Assembly (NCBI RefSeq): GCF_910592395.1
Contig: NC_088320.1
Span: 13,020,501-13,084,500 of the forward strand
Length of the DNA: 64,000 nucleotides
Direction: 5' to 3'
Source: Lineus longissimus
Lineage: Eukaryota; Nemertea; Pilidiophora; Heteronemertea; Lineidae
Positions 1 to 10,796 of this stretch are shown one piece after another. Each line of letters starts with the position of its first letter. Within the stretch, counting starts at the first letter, position 1. The position numbers were made by a program, and so were the translations under genes. The notes under the pieces are model-generated. The model ran no database searches and was not told the origin of the DNA. It saw only the letters and a program-made list of their open reading frames with translations.

Positions 1-1199
1 AAACTACAATATGAAAAGGAAATATTGAGGCGTTCTTAAATTATCAGTCGGATTGTGGTCAATAAATGTTTTTCATGTCATACCACCTATTGGACAGAAA
101 AATTGATAAAATCAAGACAATGTACGGTATATCATGTGGTATCACCAGTAATGCCTACCATAAAAATTTGGTGAAACACCGACCTTTACCTAGGGACTTA
201 TGGCAAAATTTGTTTTTTCAGAAAGTGCCCCTTAGTGGCTAAACTATGAATCGGATAGCGTTGGATTTCGTTCTTGAGTTATTGATTGGACGTCGCCCAA
301 TACAAGTTTTTCATGACACGCCACCTATAGGACAGAAAAATCAATAAAATCAGAAAAATCGTACGACATATAGTGTGGTATCAACAGTAAAGCCTACCAT
401 AAAAATTTGGGGGAAAACCGACATTACCTAGGAACCTGTGGCAAATATTGTTTTTACGCAAAGCGCCCCCTGGCCGCTAAACCATGAACCGGATCGGGTC
501 GGATTTCGAAAGGAAACCACGTCTACTGACATAGCATACATGCACAAAAGATGAATCGAAAATATTCAGTCGTTCTTAAGTTATCGATCGGAAGTCGCAC
601 AAGACGAGTTTTTCATGACACGCCACCTATGGGGCAGAAAAATCAATAAAATCAGAAAATCGTACGTCATACAGTGTGGTATCACCAGTAGAGCCTACCA
701 TAAAAATTTGGTGAAAAATCGACCTTTACCTAGGAACCTATGGAAAATTTTGTTTTTACACAAAGCGCCCCCTGGCTGCTAAACCATGAACCGGATCGGG
801 TCGGATTTCAAAAGGAAACCACGTCTACTGACACAGCATACATGCACAAAAGATGACTCGAAAATATTCAGTCGTTCTTAAGTTATCGATCGGACTTCGC
901 CCGATACGAGTTTTTCATGACACGCCACCTTTAGGGCAGAAAAATCAATAAAATCAGAAAATTGTACGTCACACAGTGTGGTATCACCAGTAAAGCCTAC
1001 CATAAAAATTTGGTGAAAAATCGACCTTTACCTAGGGACCTATGGCAAATTTTGTTTTTACACAAAGCGCCCCCTGGCTGCTAAACCATGAACCGGATCG
1101 GGTCGGATTTCAAAAGGAAACCACGTCTACTGACATAGCATACATGCACAAAAGATGAATCGAAAATATTCAGTCGTTCTTAAGTTATCGATCGGACAA
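1..1199. repeat. Tandem array of about 302 bp units (four copies)
   Basis: The anchor TTTCATG recurs at 71, 309, 611 and 913, giving spacings of 238, 302 and 302 bp. The first unit lacks the roughly 64 bp segment that begins AAAGGAAACCACGTCTACTG in the others. Each unit contains GCGCCCCCTGGCTGCTAAAC followed by ATGAACCGGATCGGGTCGG, which relates it to the CCCCCTGGTGGCC modules further along. The array begins before the window and ends near 1199. I see no conserved frame through it. Confidence 0.9.
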
Positions 1200-1212
1200 G
1201 CGAAATGTCCCA

Positions 1213-1240
1213 TGATCAAGTGATCAAGTGATCAAGTGAT
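1213..1240. repeat. Short tandem repeat, TGATCAAG units
   Basis: Three perfect TGATCAAG copies are followed by a degenerate fourth, directly after the 302 bp array. Confidence 0.85.
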
Positions 1241-1885
1241 CCAATGACTCCTATACACTGTCACGTCAAGCCCACACCTGCGCTGTAGGAAAAATACCGC
1301 GAAAATTTCTAGTTTTACAGTATGCACCTGTATCATTCTTCCACATGACTACACTCTGGGGAAGCGATAGTGCAGTAGAAGCAAGTCATTCTCATGTTCA
1401 AGAGGTCTCCCGACTCAGTCACTGATTGGTTCGTCTACTTAGCATTTTCAAGTTAGCGCATTCTGGTTGGCCCCAGTACTGTTTTAAAAACAGATACTAT
1501 TTTTGCGTGCAGGATATTTTCGCGAATTACGCAGTTGCAAAATCTCTTGCTTTTCATGTTTTTTTTACTAGAATTCCATGTCAATTGTCATTGTTGCCAC
1601 ATTTACACAGAGGCAAACACTGTATCATCCAGCTAGGTTCAGATGCCAGTATCTGTCTCATGCTGTTCATTCTGGCATGTCTGGATCCGAATTGGAAAGG
1701 TTTTCCAGAGAGTGCTCTCCCGAATATCACTAACAAGAGGCCCAAGGGCCTGGCGCTCAGCTGAAATATATGAACATGGAAAGTACCCGATAGATCTCTT
1801 TCAACCTCAGTTTTGTCAATATATCAGGCAAACATACCAAAGTAAAAAGACTTTTAAATGGTGACAAATATGCCACTTATTAGTC
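1241..1885. other. No gene recognised
   Basis: The open frames here have no recognisable domains, codon pattern or splice context. I treat them as chance frames. Confidence 0.5.
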
Positions 1886-1945
1886 AAATCTAAGTGCCTG
1901 AGCCAGGCTGACCTTGAAAAGTAGGTCAAATAGAAAGCCCATGTG
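1886..1945. repeat. Dispersed repeat fragment (GACCTTGAAAAGTAGGTCAAA)
   Basis: The core GACCTTGAAAAGTAGGTCAA also occurs near 4254 and, with one change, near 16142. The two later copies share about 100 bp of flanking sequence, so this is an interspersed repeat and not an isolated motif. The core contains two TGACCT/AGGTCA-like half sites. That resembles nuclear-receptor sites, but the repeat context explains it better. Confidence 0.65.
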
Positions 1946-2122
1946 ATATCATGTAAAGGAGACTTATTGTACACCAACCATAAAATTCATGTCACTCTGG
2001 ATACAGCAAAGGCTTTAAAATAGAAAAAAAAACACCAAGATGGCCGCCCACCAAATTATTCAAAAAAGTAAAGAAAATGTATTTACAAGTGAAAAAAGTA
2101 AAAATTAAAAAAAAAAAATTGA

Positions 2123-2165
2123 CCCGAAGTGGGATTGGAACCCACAACCTTCAGAGTCATACAAG
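2123..2165 (-). other. tRNA-like T arm, probable tRNA-derived SINE remnant
   Basis: On the minus strand a GTGGG / CCCAC stem encloses a TTCCAAT loop. This resembles a tRNA T arm with a near-consensus B box, with one change from GGTTCGAATCC. The acceptor and anticodon arms cannot be paired, so it is not a functional tRNA. A tRNA-derived SINE head or a decayed pseudo-tRNA fits best. Confidence 0.45.
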
Positions 2166-2490
2166 AGCGGGAAATTCAAATCAAGCTTAAACTAGGTCAA
2201 CACAGATTTTGGCTCAGTAACGCCAACTGGTAGTATCAATCAAAACTACTCTTAGTAGTTTCAAGACCTACATGCATGCGGTCCTTTTCAACTTTATTTC
2301 AAGCTTCTATCTGCTTGAATAAAGCGCCAAAAAATTGTTTTGTGATTTAGGCTTTTTGCCCCCTGGTGGCCAAACTGTTAATCCTGCCGGACCCACACTT
2401 GGTCTATTCAGGAGTCCTGAAGGGTCTAAATGGCTTATAGGGAAAATCTATCGCCTATCCGCCATAGTTTTGAAACGTGCCTGTTTAACG

Positions 2491-2525
<35 letters not shown>
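2491..2525. repeat. CAGA/ACAG tetranucleotide microsatellite
   Basis: About 35 bp of uninterrupted GACA/CAGA repeat. Confidence 0.95.
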
Positions 2526-2556
2526 GGACATTCATTCTACCATTTACTCATATGAA

Positions 2557-2580
2557 TAGCTCAGCTTGTCAGCTGAGCTA
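2557..2580. repeat. Perfect inverted repeat, 10 bp arms with 4 nt loop
   Basis: TAGCTCAGCT, the loop TGTC, then AGCTGAGCTA. It lies at the 3' end of the microsatellite-bearing module and looks like part of that element, not a transcription terminator. Confidence 0.8.
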
Positions 2581-4010
2581 AAAATGGGTATGTACACTTT
2601 TCAAAACGGCTGCACCACACTTGGCCCAATGCGCATTCGATTCGATTTGAAATGTTCGTACTTAGGACACGCAATATAGATTTACCCGCCCTCACACAAC
2701 AGTTTTACTGGCTTTCGTCCAGTCTTAGACTTTTTTTTATACAGAAATGATAAACTAAAAATGGTGTCCGACATTCAAATGAGGACTGCCTAAGAATTTA
2801 GATTTGTCAAAACAAGTGCGAATAGCCAATATATCATGTGTAGTCGTTTTTCAGGACTTTATGCAGACAAATGCCCCCCGCCCTTTCAAGAAGATCATCA
2901 AGACAGAAACTACCTTTTGCGCATTTGCACTGAAAATTGTGAGGGGCTCTGGCAAAACCAGGCGTTTCTCGCTTTTAGAGAAAAGGGAGAAAAAGGGGAA
3001 AAGTAAAAAAAAAAAAAAATTTTTTTTTTTTTCTTTTTGGAAAATATTTGTATGAGTCCTGTGAACCCTCTGAAAGCATGTGTACCATGTCTAGACATCA
3101 CCTAAAGTGATTTAAACAATGTATAAGGTGTAGCTTCTAATGCTTATCCTACTGAATGAGTTCCCTATAAATGAAGTTTTCTCAAAATAATTGTAACTAA
3201 AAACCTTGAACAACAGTGAACTCAATCATTCATATCTCAGTTATTTGTCAACCGATAGTCAAGTATGATACCTTAATTTAAACATGATTTCCTGCAGAAA
3301 CAGCTCATACCAATAACTCATTTTCAAAATCTGGAGAGAAGTGCCTGGTTTTGCCAGAGTGCCTCACAATTGACTGCGTTAATACGTATTAACGCGACAC
3401 TACAAGTACAAGTATCCATGAAAATCATTTAATGCAAATTCGTTAAAGTGATCCTTGCACACTAATGATAAGCCACATCAGGTATCAAAGCATCACTGAG
3501 TCATACGCAAGTTATTGAATGGAACCAAATGGTCCACACACGTTAAGCAGGCCTGATCTGTTAACTACCTAATCTGCGCGAGACTTGTGAATAGGAAGTG
3601 AGACGGGTCATTTTCACCGCCCGAGAAAATGCTAAGAATAGGCTGAATCATTAGCGGTTTAAGGCCACTTTAAGCGGTTGCAATTGAATACTACTTTCGT
3701 AGTCAGTGGTAGATGGGAAGACCCCCCTGTTCTTTCCAGGTGTCGTCTGCAAATTCATTGTGACATCCTTATTACTGCTTGTTTGATGATATTTTTGTTT
3801 GTAAAACTGGAAATTTTCGCTGTATTTTTAATTTTGCTATTTTTGCGGGTGTCTGTAATCTGCCAAAATAAAAACCGCAAAATAAGAATTTTAAATAGAG
3901 TTTATTGACAGATGCTGTCTGATCAGCAAAAATAATCGGCGTAAAATTAAATTATTTCAAGGAATTAATGCAAATCCGCGAAAATAACCAGCCGCAAAAA
4001 TTTCCCGTTT
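2581..4010. other. No gene recognised; A15-T13 tract inside
   Basis: AT-rich DNA with no supported exon. At 3005-3032 a run of 15 A is followed directly by 13 T, a perfectly self-complementary homopolymer pair. Confidence 0.5.
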
Positions 4011-4014
4011 TAGA

Positions 4015-4280
4015 GTACCTACCACAGAAGTTTTATCGAAAACAAGTCATTGATGAGTGAGATATAACACTTTTCTGATATCCACATTTGGCCCCCTGGT
4101 GGCCAAGTTGAGAAACAGATCGGACCGAAATTCAGCACCAGAGGTTATCTGATACAGACGGTTATATGTACCAAGTTTCAAATTCATAGCTTTGGCAGAG
4201 AAACGTGCCATAGTTACACTCAAATGGCCAATTTACGCCACTCTGTCCTCTGCGACCTTGAAAAGTAGGTCAAATTAAAA
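4015..4280. repeat. Dispersed repeat with CCCCCTGGTGGCC and GACCTTGAAAAGTAGGTCAA parts
   Basis: The left part (4017-4110) is closely similar to 5150-5250; both run from CCTACCACA through TATCGAAAACAAGTCATT to the CCCCCTGG core. The right part (4165-4280) matches 16060-16165, including the shared CACTCAAA(T/C)GGCCA and CTCTGCGACCTTGAAAAG strings. This copy therefore links both cores into one repeat family. Confidence 0.75.
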
Positions 4281-5149
4281 ACTCATCAGACAGTGGAAGA
4301 GAAGTTTCAAAATTAGAAACGTTTGCAATTTTGTAAACTGGTTGTCAAAATTGCAAACTCTCCTGAGAGCCATCTATTGGTGCTAGTTCATCCAGCAGTC
4401 AGCGCAAATGCCAAAAATCAGCACTCATCTTTTGGCCAAAAAATGAAATTTATAACATGACTAGGTAAATCATTTATGATCAAAATAGAAAGAAATGGGG
4501 AGTTCATAGTTTATAACATTGATTTGGAATAAATAACATACAGATTAGAACACGGAAGGCAATATTATGAAGTGGCTGGATGCCAAAAAAGTACCCCTCT
4601 CCCAGGAAGATTGCTGGGGGAGGCTGGAAAAGGAGGTTGGGTGACTATTGGAAACCAAACTAGAATACTATCAGAAACTTTTCGCCGCGTGAAATTTTTT
4701 TCTACCGTGGCGATTTTTTTTAATAGAGCATTCAATGGCTTTCGCTTGTGGAACAAGGTTGGGTTTGAATCTTCAATTTTTCTCATTAACTCTTTGGGTG
4801 CCTGATCCAGATGGTGAATTCATCGTGTTCTTTAAGGACCCATCTTGCCATTTAGTCAGTAACCATGGGAGTAAAATCTTCCTGTGTGTGTAAAATTACT
4901 TGTTTTTGAAGAATCACCTTTTGAATCTTAATATCTTATTATTTTTGAGGAGTTGTCAAATTTTGAAACGTTTTCAAATTTGACAACTATGGAGTTTACA
5001 AATTTAACAACTCTCAGAATGGCAAAACTAGCACCAATATGTGGCCCTGGCAACAGTTTCAAAATTTTAACATGGGTTGTCAATTTTTGAAACGTTTTCA
5101 ATTTTGAAACCTCTCTCCTACTGTCAGATATATGATGTATCCTTGCTAT

Positions 5150-5250
5150 GAGTACCTACCACAAAAGTGTTATCGAAAACAAGTCATTAATATGCGAGAT
5201 ATCACACTTTTTAGATATCCACATTCGGCCCCCTGGCAGTGCCTGGTGGC
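5150..5250. repeat. Second copy of the CCCCCTGG dispersed repeat
   Basis: It matches 4017-4110 and carries a short internal duplication (CCCCCTGGCAGTGCCTGGTGGCC) in place of the simple core. Confidence 0.7.
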
Positions 5251-5772
5251 CAAGATCTCATTGCGCATGGGCACAGGGTACTTCGTCTTAAGTTATTTTT
5301 GCGAGCCAAACTTGTTATTCTTGTTCCCAGGGTATTTTCTTGCTCGATGAGGTTGATGATACCCTGGATTCGATGTTGGGGTTATAATGTGTAATTCGCC
5401 GCCAAAAAATTACTCCTAAACTGCCTAAAACACAGTTCAACAAGTAATGTCTTCTCAAGAAAACATTTTTCATCATGAAGATATGTCATTTTTGTCGTTT
5501 TTACTTTACCAAAGACATAATAGATCTTCTGAATGTCACGCTAAACGGTTTTAAAACGTACATTGGTGGTTCACTGAATTACTGTACGGTTGAGTGTTGC
5601 GCATTTTAAACCGATCTAAATGCGTATTCGGCCCAGTGTGAAGCAACCATTCTGAAAGCGGTTTAACCAATTCGTATTCCCGAGAGCACACTACGGAATT
5701 CAGTTTCAATTCGCATTCAGTGTGAACACAGAAAATATGACTTAGGACGTTCGATTATTTACACGTACTTAC

Positions 5773-6846
5773 ATGAATTCAACTAGAAAGATTCTAGCAA
5801 AATGCTGGAAAAGATCTACGAATGTCCCCTCATTAACTTCTAAGTTACTGGGTGATGCCTTTCTCAGGACTTTATTCACTTTGGTCAGGAAGGTGTCAAT
5901 CATAACAAAGGTGGGATCCCTGAAAAGATTGAAAAAGAAGAGTCACAACTAAACTGCTGAGGATTCATTCCACTATTAAAACAATAACCATCAGACTATG
6001 ACTAATGTTCGCCTAGTCTGGTTCACTCTGGTTGGAGGTGCTGATTATCAATACGGATTTGCGAGAAGGTGCCAATTGATACGATGCAGTTGTGGTTGAT
6101 TACAGCAATTAATTAGGCCTCGTGGTTGCGTTAGACTAGAGGGGTTACTTTGCAGTTTGGGACCGACAAAGCTGGTGGTCGCGGTCTGGGTACCGGGGTG
6201 GTCGTGTTAGCGAGGGCCAGTTAGGGAATTAGAGAGCTGAAAAACATTCGGGACCGGTGAATTTTGGTCGTGTTCGCAGGGTGGTCGCGTTACTGAGGAC
6301 AGTGAGGTGGTCGCCGACTGGGGTTCCACTGTATTAAATATATTAAGGCATGAAAGGCTAAAAATGACTTACCAAGACTTACTGACAGCTTTTAATCTTG
6401 CGGTCAGAAGTTGTGACTTCGCCCCAGCAATATTCAGCCTAACGTTTTTGTGTATCTCTTTCCATTTTGCTTCTATTTCGCTCGCAGCATATTTGGTCTT
6501 CAGATCTCCAGAGCCACGACATGTACCACGCATCTCATTACACATGTTACAAGCATCAATCATTTCAATGAGTTCAAACGAGTTGACATCCAATACGAAA
6601 GCATCATTGAAATTCTCCTGAAGCATAGTAGTGTACTCCGTCAGCTTTTGGACAGCAAGGTCATTTAGTGAGATCCGGGTGCCGATTGTGTATGGTTTGA
6701 CCTTCTCGAAAATGCCGGAAGGCTCTGTGACTGTTATATGATACTGAATTCCAAATTTGTTTAAGTCTTGATCTGTCCAGTTGCTTCCAGATTCTAAGCC
6801 CTCATTCAGGCCTGCCATGGTCACAGTGCTGAGGCAACACAAATCC
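5773..6846 (-). CDS. Unidentified protein, two internal exons of a spliced gene
   Basis: Two minus-strand exons are well defined. The upstream exon is 6846 down to 6373 and ends at a GTAAGT donor; its acceptor is CGACAG, or alternatively TTTAG at 6857. The downstream exon is 5919 down to 5773, from a TCTTTTCAG acceptor to a GTAAGT donor. The reading frame runs uninterrupted across the junction for about 207 codons, with the split codon restored as Trp. The product is hydrophilic, with a Cys-rich stretch (DACNMCNEMRGTCRG) in the middle and helical charged sequence after it. I do not recognise the family. Further exons must exist on both sides but I could not place them. A second gene of the neighbouring EnSpm-like element is possible but not shown. 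Confidence 0.6.
6110..6340. repeat. Dispersed repeat (GGTGGTCGCGTTA...TTCCACTGTA type)
   Basis: Repeated TGGTCG(C/T)GTT motifs alternate with GAGG and end in GGGGTTCCACTGTA. A related but diverged block with GAGGTGTCCT...TTAACTGTA lies near 10020-10140. It sits in the intron between the two minus-strand exons. Confidence 0.5.
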
Positions 6847-6857
6847 CTGTCGACACC

Positions 6858-9800
6858 TAAATTGTGAGATAAAAAAAGCCTGTCCTGAGTAAAAAGAATT
6901 AATTATCATAATTCCTAACTTATTTCATTCTTCAAGCACAATTTCAAAAGTCTCATTTTATGTCTGTGGATTCTTGACCTACAATGACCTATACTATTAC
7001 TACATGTACAATGCTAAGGATCTGAAAGCTATGGATGGATACATCATGTACATGTACCATTGTTTATAAAATAAATTATTTTGACGTCATGCATTAAACT
7101 AAGATAGCTCGTTTTGTGCCTAACAGACTACAGAGGATGGCGTAATGTCGAAAGTTCGTTGTTGGCTTCAGTTGCCTATCTTGAATCGACTTTTAGAATA
7201 AAACCTGAATACAGCTTTGGTACAAAATCATGTACTATTGGCATGATTGGTAAAGCATCAATGCAACATAAGACTTGTTAGGGAAATACATTATCAACAC
7301 AAGACCGGTTTCTCACAACTTTTCTCAATGAAACCATATTGAAAAGATATTGGATGCGTGCAAGATCGTGAAAAATTTTCATGACGTCGTCAGATATCCA
7401 TCTTTACATTGGGTCATTGTACATGTAGTTTCCGGGCATGCCGGGCAAAAAAATATGGAAGAAAGAAATTATCGGCAAGAATGTAGCCAAAATGTGCCAA
7501 ATTTCAAGATAACTTCTTGGTTGGTTGACTAAAGAAGCACGACAAATGTTCAATGCATTTATCATGTTTATAGTTGAATGCAAACGGCGGTAGTAGGGTA
7601 CACACAAAAAATATGGACTCTCTGGGGAAGGTGTAAACTGCTGATGAATTTGCTGATGAGAAAATGCTGATGGCTACTCTATCGCCTTTAGCCGCCATCT
7701 TGGATCACCAAAATCTAAATATTTGGGCCTGAGCGCGGTCCAGTTATTTTGGCCTGAAACTCGATGATATTGTCATTGTCATTCCAATAAAAAGTTATTT
7801 TGCAGAAGAATATGACTTTGACTTGTTAGAAATATCAAATTTGGAACAAATATGTTGATAATCTGCGAGATATGCGACCTAAAAGAAGTGTCTAAAAGCT
7901 GATCGGCGCACCTCGAAAACTTCAAAAAAATGCCGTCTACTCTTTGATCAAAAACACCCTTTCATACATATTTTTTTCTCTTTTCCTATTTACCACCTCA
8001 TTAAATGGTTATAAAGTAGAATATACTAGAATTTGATTGCATAGTATTAAAAAAGAAAGAAATGTCAAGCCACCAAACTTAGAGTTAGCCATCAGCATTT
8101 TCATCAGCAATTTCATCAGCAGTTTACACCTTCCCGACTCTCTGTAGGCATTTATCCAAAAAATCGGGACGCGATCTGTAACTTTCAAAATGTCACTCCA
8201 TAATGTAGAATGAGGTTTTCCCCAAGATTATTCGGAGGGAAGAAGAAATATTTTGTCGGAGATCTGTGTGGCATACTGATGCTTTGTGTTCATAGATCGT
8301 GTAGAGTAGTATGATTTATGTGCGAGAAAGTTTGATCTTGTGTCCGAAATGGGGTGTTTTTGTGAGGTCGTGTTTTGCGAAAATCTGCTTCGTATACTGT
8401 TGTGCATTTTCAAAATGTCCGAAAAAGTGTTGCCATCCTTAGGGCCTCCGGCCTAGGACTTGACTTCACTTGACCTAAAAGAAATGCCAGTCATGTCTTT
8501 TCAATGGACCCCTTACAGGCATACCCTTGTTTACACCCACAACCTGGTCTTCAGGTAAAAGTGTAACAACATGTACAATGCGTGGTATGGTGGAATTTCA
8601 CTTCCTACCTGGACACAAGGCCTGTTTGAAATTGACCAGCAGGTAACATGACCAAGTACATCCAGGACATATGTGGGACACCGAGTCCATAGCAAAGACT
8701 GTACTTTAAACTGAATGTTTACCTGGAGACAAGAATTTGTTTATCAACAAGGGGGTGCCCGTAACTGGCCCATTCATGATTGTACTGCAAGGGCAACGCA
8801 CCCGCCACACCGACGTACATCGATGTACTGATGGTGATGCACTGCCAGCCCGACCATGCTCATGCTGAATATACACACTGCATGCATGTGTAACGTTAGT
8901 CATATTGATCAATCAATGAATCATGATGATGACCTACGTGGACAGGCAGATAAACTCATCTCCACCGGCATGGCGGTAACTCAACCCAACATGTTACACG
9001 CAATGCCACACAATGTCGGCTTACATCCCATACTATAGTACATACCTGTGATAATTTATTTATAAATCAACTGCAGGATGCCCCGATCAAGCGCCCCGAT
9101 CAATGCCACAAAATGTGCCCTACAGACTAATATGTAATCTCCAAAAGCAGAGTTGATATTCAAATATTATCTCTCTGCCCGAATTGGCTTCCATTACACG
9201 TCTATAGCATGCATGAATGTACACAATGTACGAGGCAAGATTGCCCGAACAAAATGCGGCAAATGTTGCGATTTACTAAAGATTTTCGAGTCTACTGTAA
9301 TGTAACCATGTTGAATAACACTAAAGTGAATATTCATTCCCATTTTGAGTCGATAACAACTTTTCAAGGGCCAAACTCACCTCGCTTCAAATCATCGTAT
9401 GCACCAGCCAACGCAGTAAACCTGATCACACAACAGTTTCTCAATACGCTACCGAAATAGTGCGCTAAAACCCCCTCGAAATTACTTTGTTGTAGGAAGA
9501 ATTTCTTCAAACAAAGACTTGAAATGCAATACGACATATTGTTTTGAATTTGGAATAAAAATATCGACAAACTGTCTTGTGGTTACACATTACTGTCACT
9601 GCGGAGGCGCATGTGTTAATACCTGATCATGACACGCGTATAGCATGTGCACCTCCATTGTCCTGAGAAATATCGATTAGGGAAATTACGCCGATCAGGA
9701 AGCAATCTCCAAAGCAGCGATCGATTCATTTCCAATCCCATTGCATTGCATGAAAAATGTACAATGAACGTGTCAATATTATTATCCACCAAAATGCAGC

Positions 9801-10796
9801 AGATTTGGCGAATTACTAAAGATCTTCTAGTCTGCTTTAATACCCTGCTGTTTGATGAAACGATGCTAAGTGTCTACTGATTACCCGGGCTATTACCTTG
9901 TCCAGGTCCAAACTCCTACCATGGAGGTTCCAAGCTCCAACCATGGAGGTACCTCCATGCTCCTAATAATTCAGCCGACAAAAGGGAATATAGGCCTAGG
10001 GTAGGACTAGGAGCAGGGGGTTAATTGAGAGGTGTCCTGATTACTGAGGTGAAATTGAAAGGAAATGCCAAATTGGGAGCAAATGCAGTGTCCTTAATAG
10101 AGAGGGTTCCTGCTTAGTAGGAGAGAGTATTAACTGTAAGGCCTTCATGGCTACGTTCATGGACCACCCTGTATATCCCTGGCTTCTGTTTACTTACAGT
10201 CTTCGACCAGGTTGTGAATCAAAGGCAGTAAACACTCTTACAGCCAGTGGCTCTTATTCACCTACTCGTCCTTACAACTAGATTGTGACACCAAAACAAT
10301 ATACAACCAACTCGACAAGAAGGTTACAAATTCGAGCACCAAGCTAACAGTCGGGATGTGACTGCCCCCGTTTTCAATAAGGTCGAATGTCGTCATTCCC
10401 TTATGGTGTCTCGGTCAGGTGTGCTGGCAGTGTCGGAAAAAGTGACGATCTTTTCTGAATGGACACACATTTTATCAGCCAAGAGAAACGTCGATGCTCT
10501 TTTGTTTTCAATTGTGACGGAGTTGCTAGGAAAGATGTAAGAGCCGTTTTGATTGGGCGGAGTAGATTTGTCCGCCTTGTCTCGCGAATAACCATCGGAT
10601 TTCTCCAGGGTCAGTAACGTGTGCGAGGGAAGGAGGATACGACTGACTCTGGATTTTCGAGGATGACTAATCGGCGGCTCATATCGATCTTAAAGTCTTC
10701 TCATTAGATAGGAGGGAATGCTTAACCCATGGAACTACTTAAATGCTTTATCTAAGTGATTACAATTGTTTCAAAAACACATTATTTCAATTTCAG
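6858..10796. other. Intergenic or intronic DNA, no gene recognised
   Basis: No exon could be supported here by splice signals plus frame. A stretch near 8705-8850 has a minus-strand GTAAAC donor after an open frame. A plus-strand stretch at 10343-10538 ends at GTAAGA and could be a 5' exon of the transposase gene that follows. Neither has recognisable protein sequence. At 9942-9959 there is a perfect 18 bp palindrome (CATGGAGGTACCTCCATG). Its halves recur as a 10 bp hairpin at 11995-12026. Confidence 0.45.
9942..9959. repeat. Perfect 18 bp palindrome
   Basis: CATGGAGGTACCTCCATG. The half CATGGAGGT also occurs just upstream near 9919, and both halves recur with a 12 nt spacer at 11995-12026 inside an intron. 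Confidence 0.8.

Larger units (their letters stand above)
2340..2580. repeat. Dispersed repeat module with CCCCCTGGTGGCC core, CAGA microsatellite and 3' hairpin
   Basis: The GCCCCCTGGTGGCCAAAC core is followed by about 130 bp of unique-looking sequence, a CAGA microsatellite at 2491-2525 and a terminal perfect hairpin at 2557-2580. The same core heads repeat fragments near 4089 and 5229. The layout of a conserved body, a simple repeat and a 3' hairpin suggests a short non-autonomous element. Confidence 0.6.

Noticed and set aside
1426-1864. Overlapping ORFs of 112 and 73 codons
   Set aside because: No domain, splice context or paralogue; composition fits chance frames.
1886-1945. Nuclear-receptor binding site (AGGTCA half sites)
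   Set aside because: The motif is part of an interspersed repeat found three times with shared flanks.
2123-2210. Complete tRNA gene on the minus strand
   Set aside because: Only the T arm pairs; acceptor, D and anticodon arms cannot be formed.
4565-4805. Overlapping opposite-strand ORFs of 70-77 codons
   Set aside because: Mutual shadows in AT-rich DNA with no recognisable sequence.
8706-8912. Minus-strand exon ending at GTAAAC
   Set aside because: Open frame with a donor-like end, but no family, no acceptor and no partner exon; similar donor-like words nearby look like short repeats.
10343-10538. 5' exon of the TNP2-like gene
   Set aside because: It ends at a GTAAGA donor and is open in one frame, but no recognisable protein and no phase test was possible, so it was not annotated.
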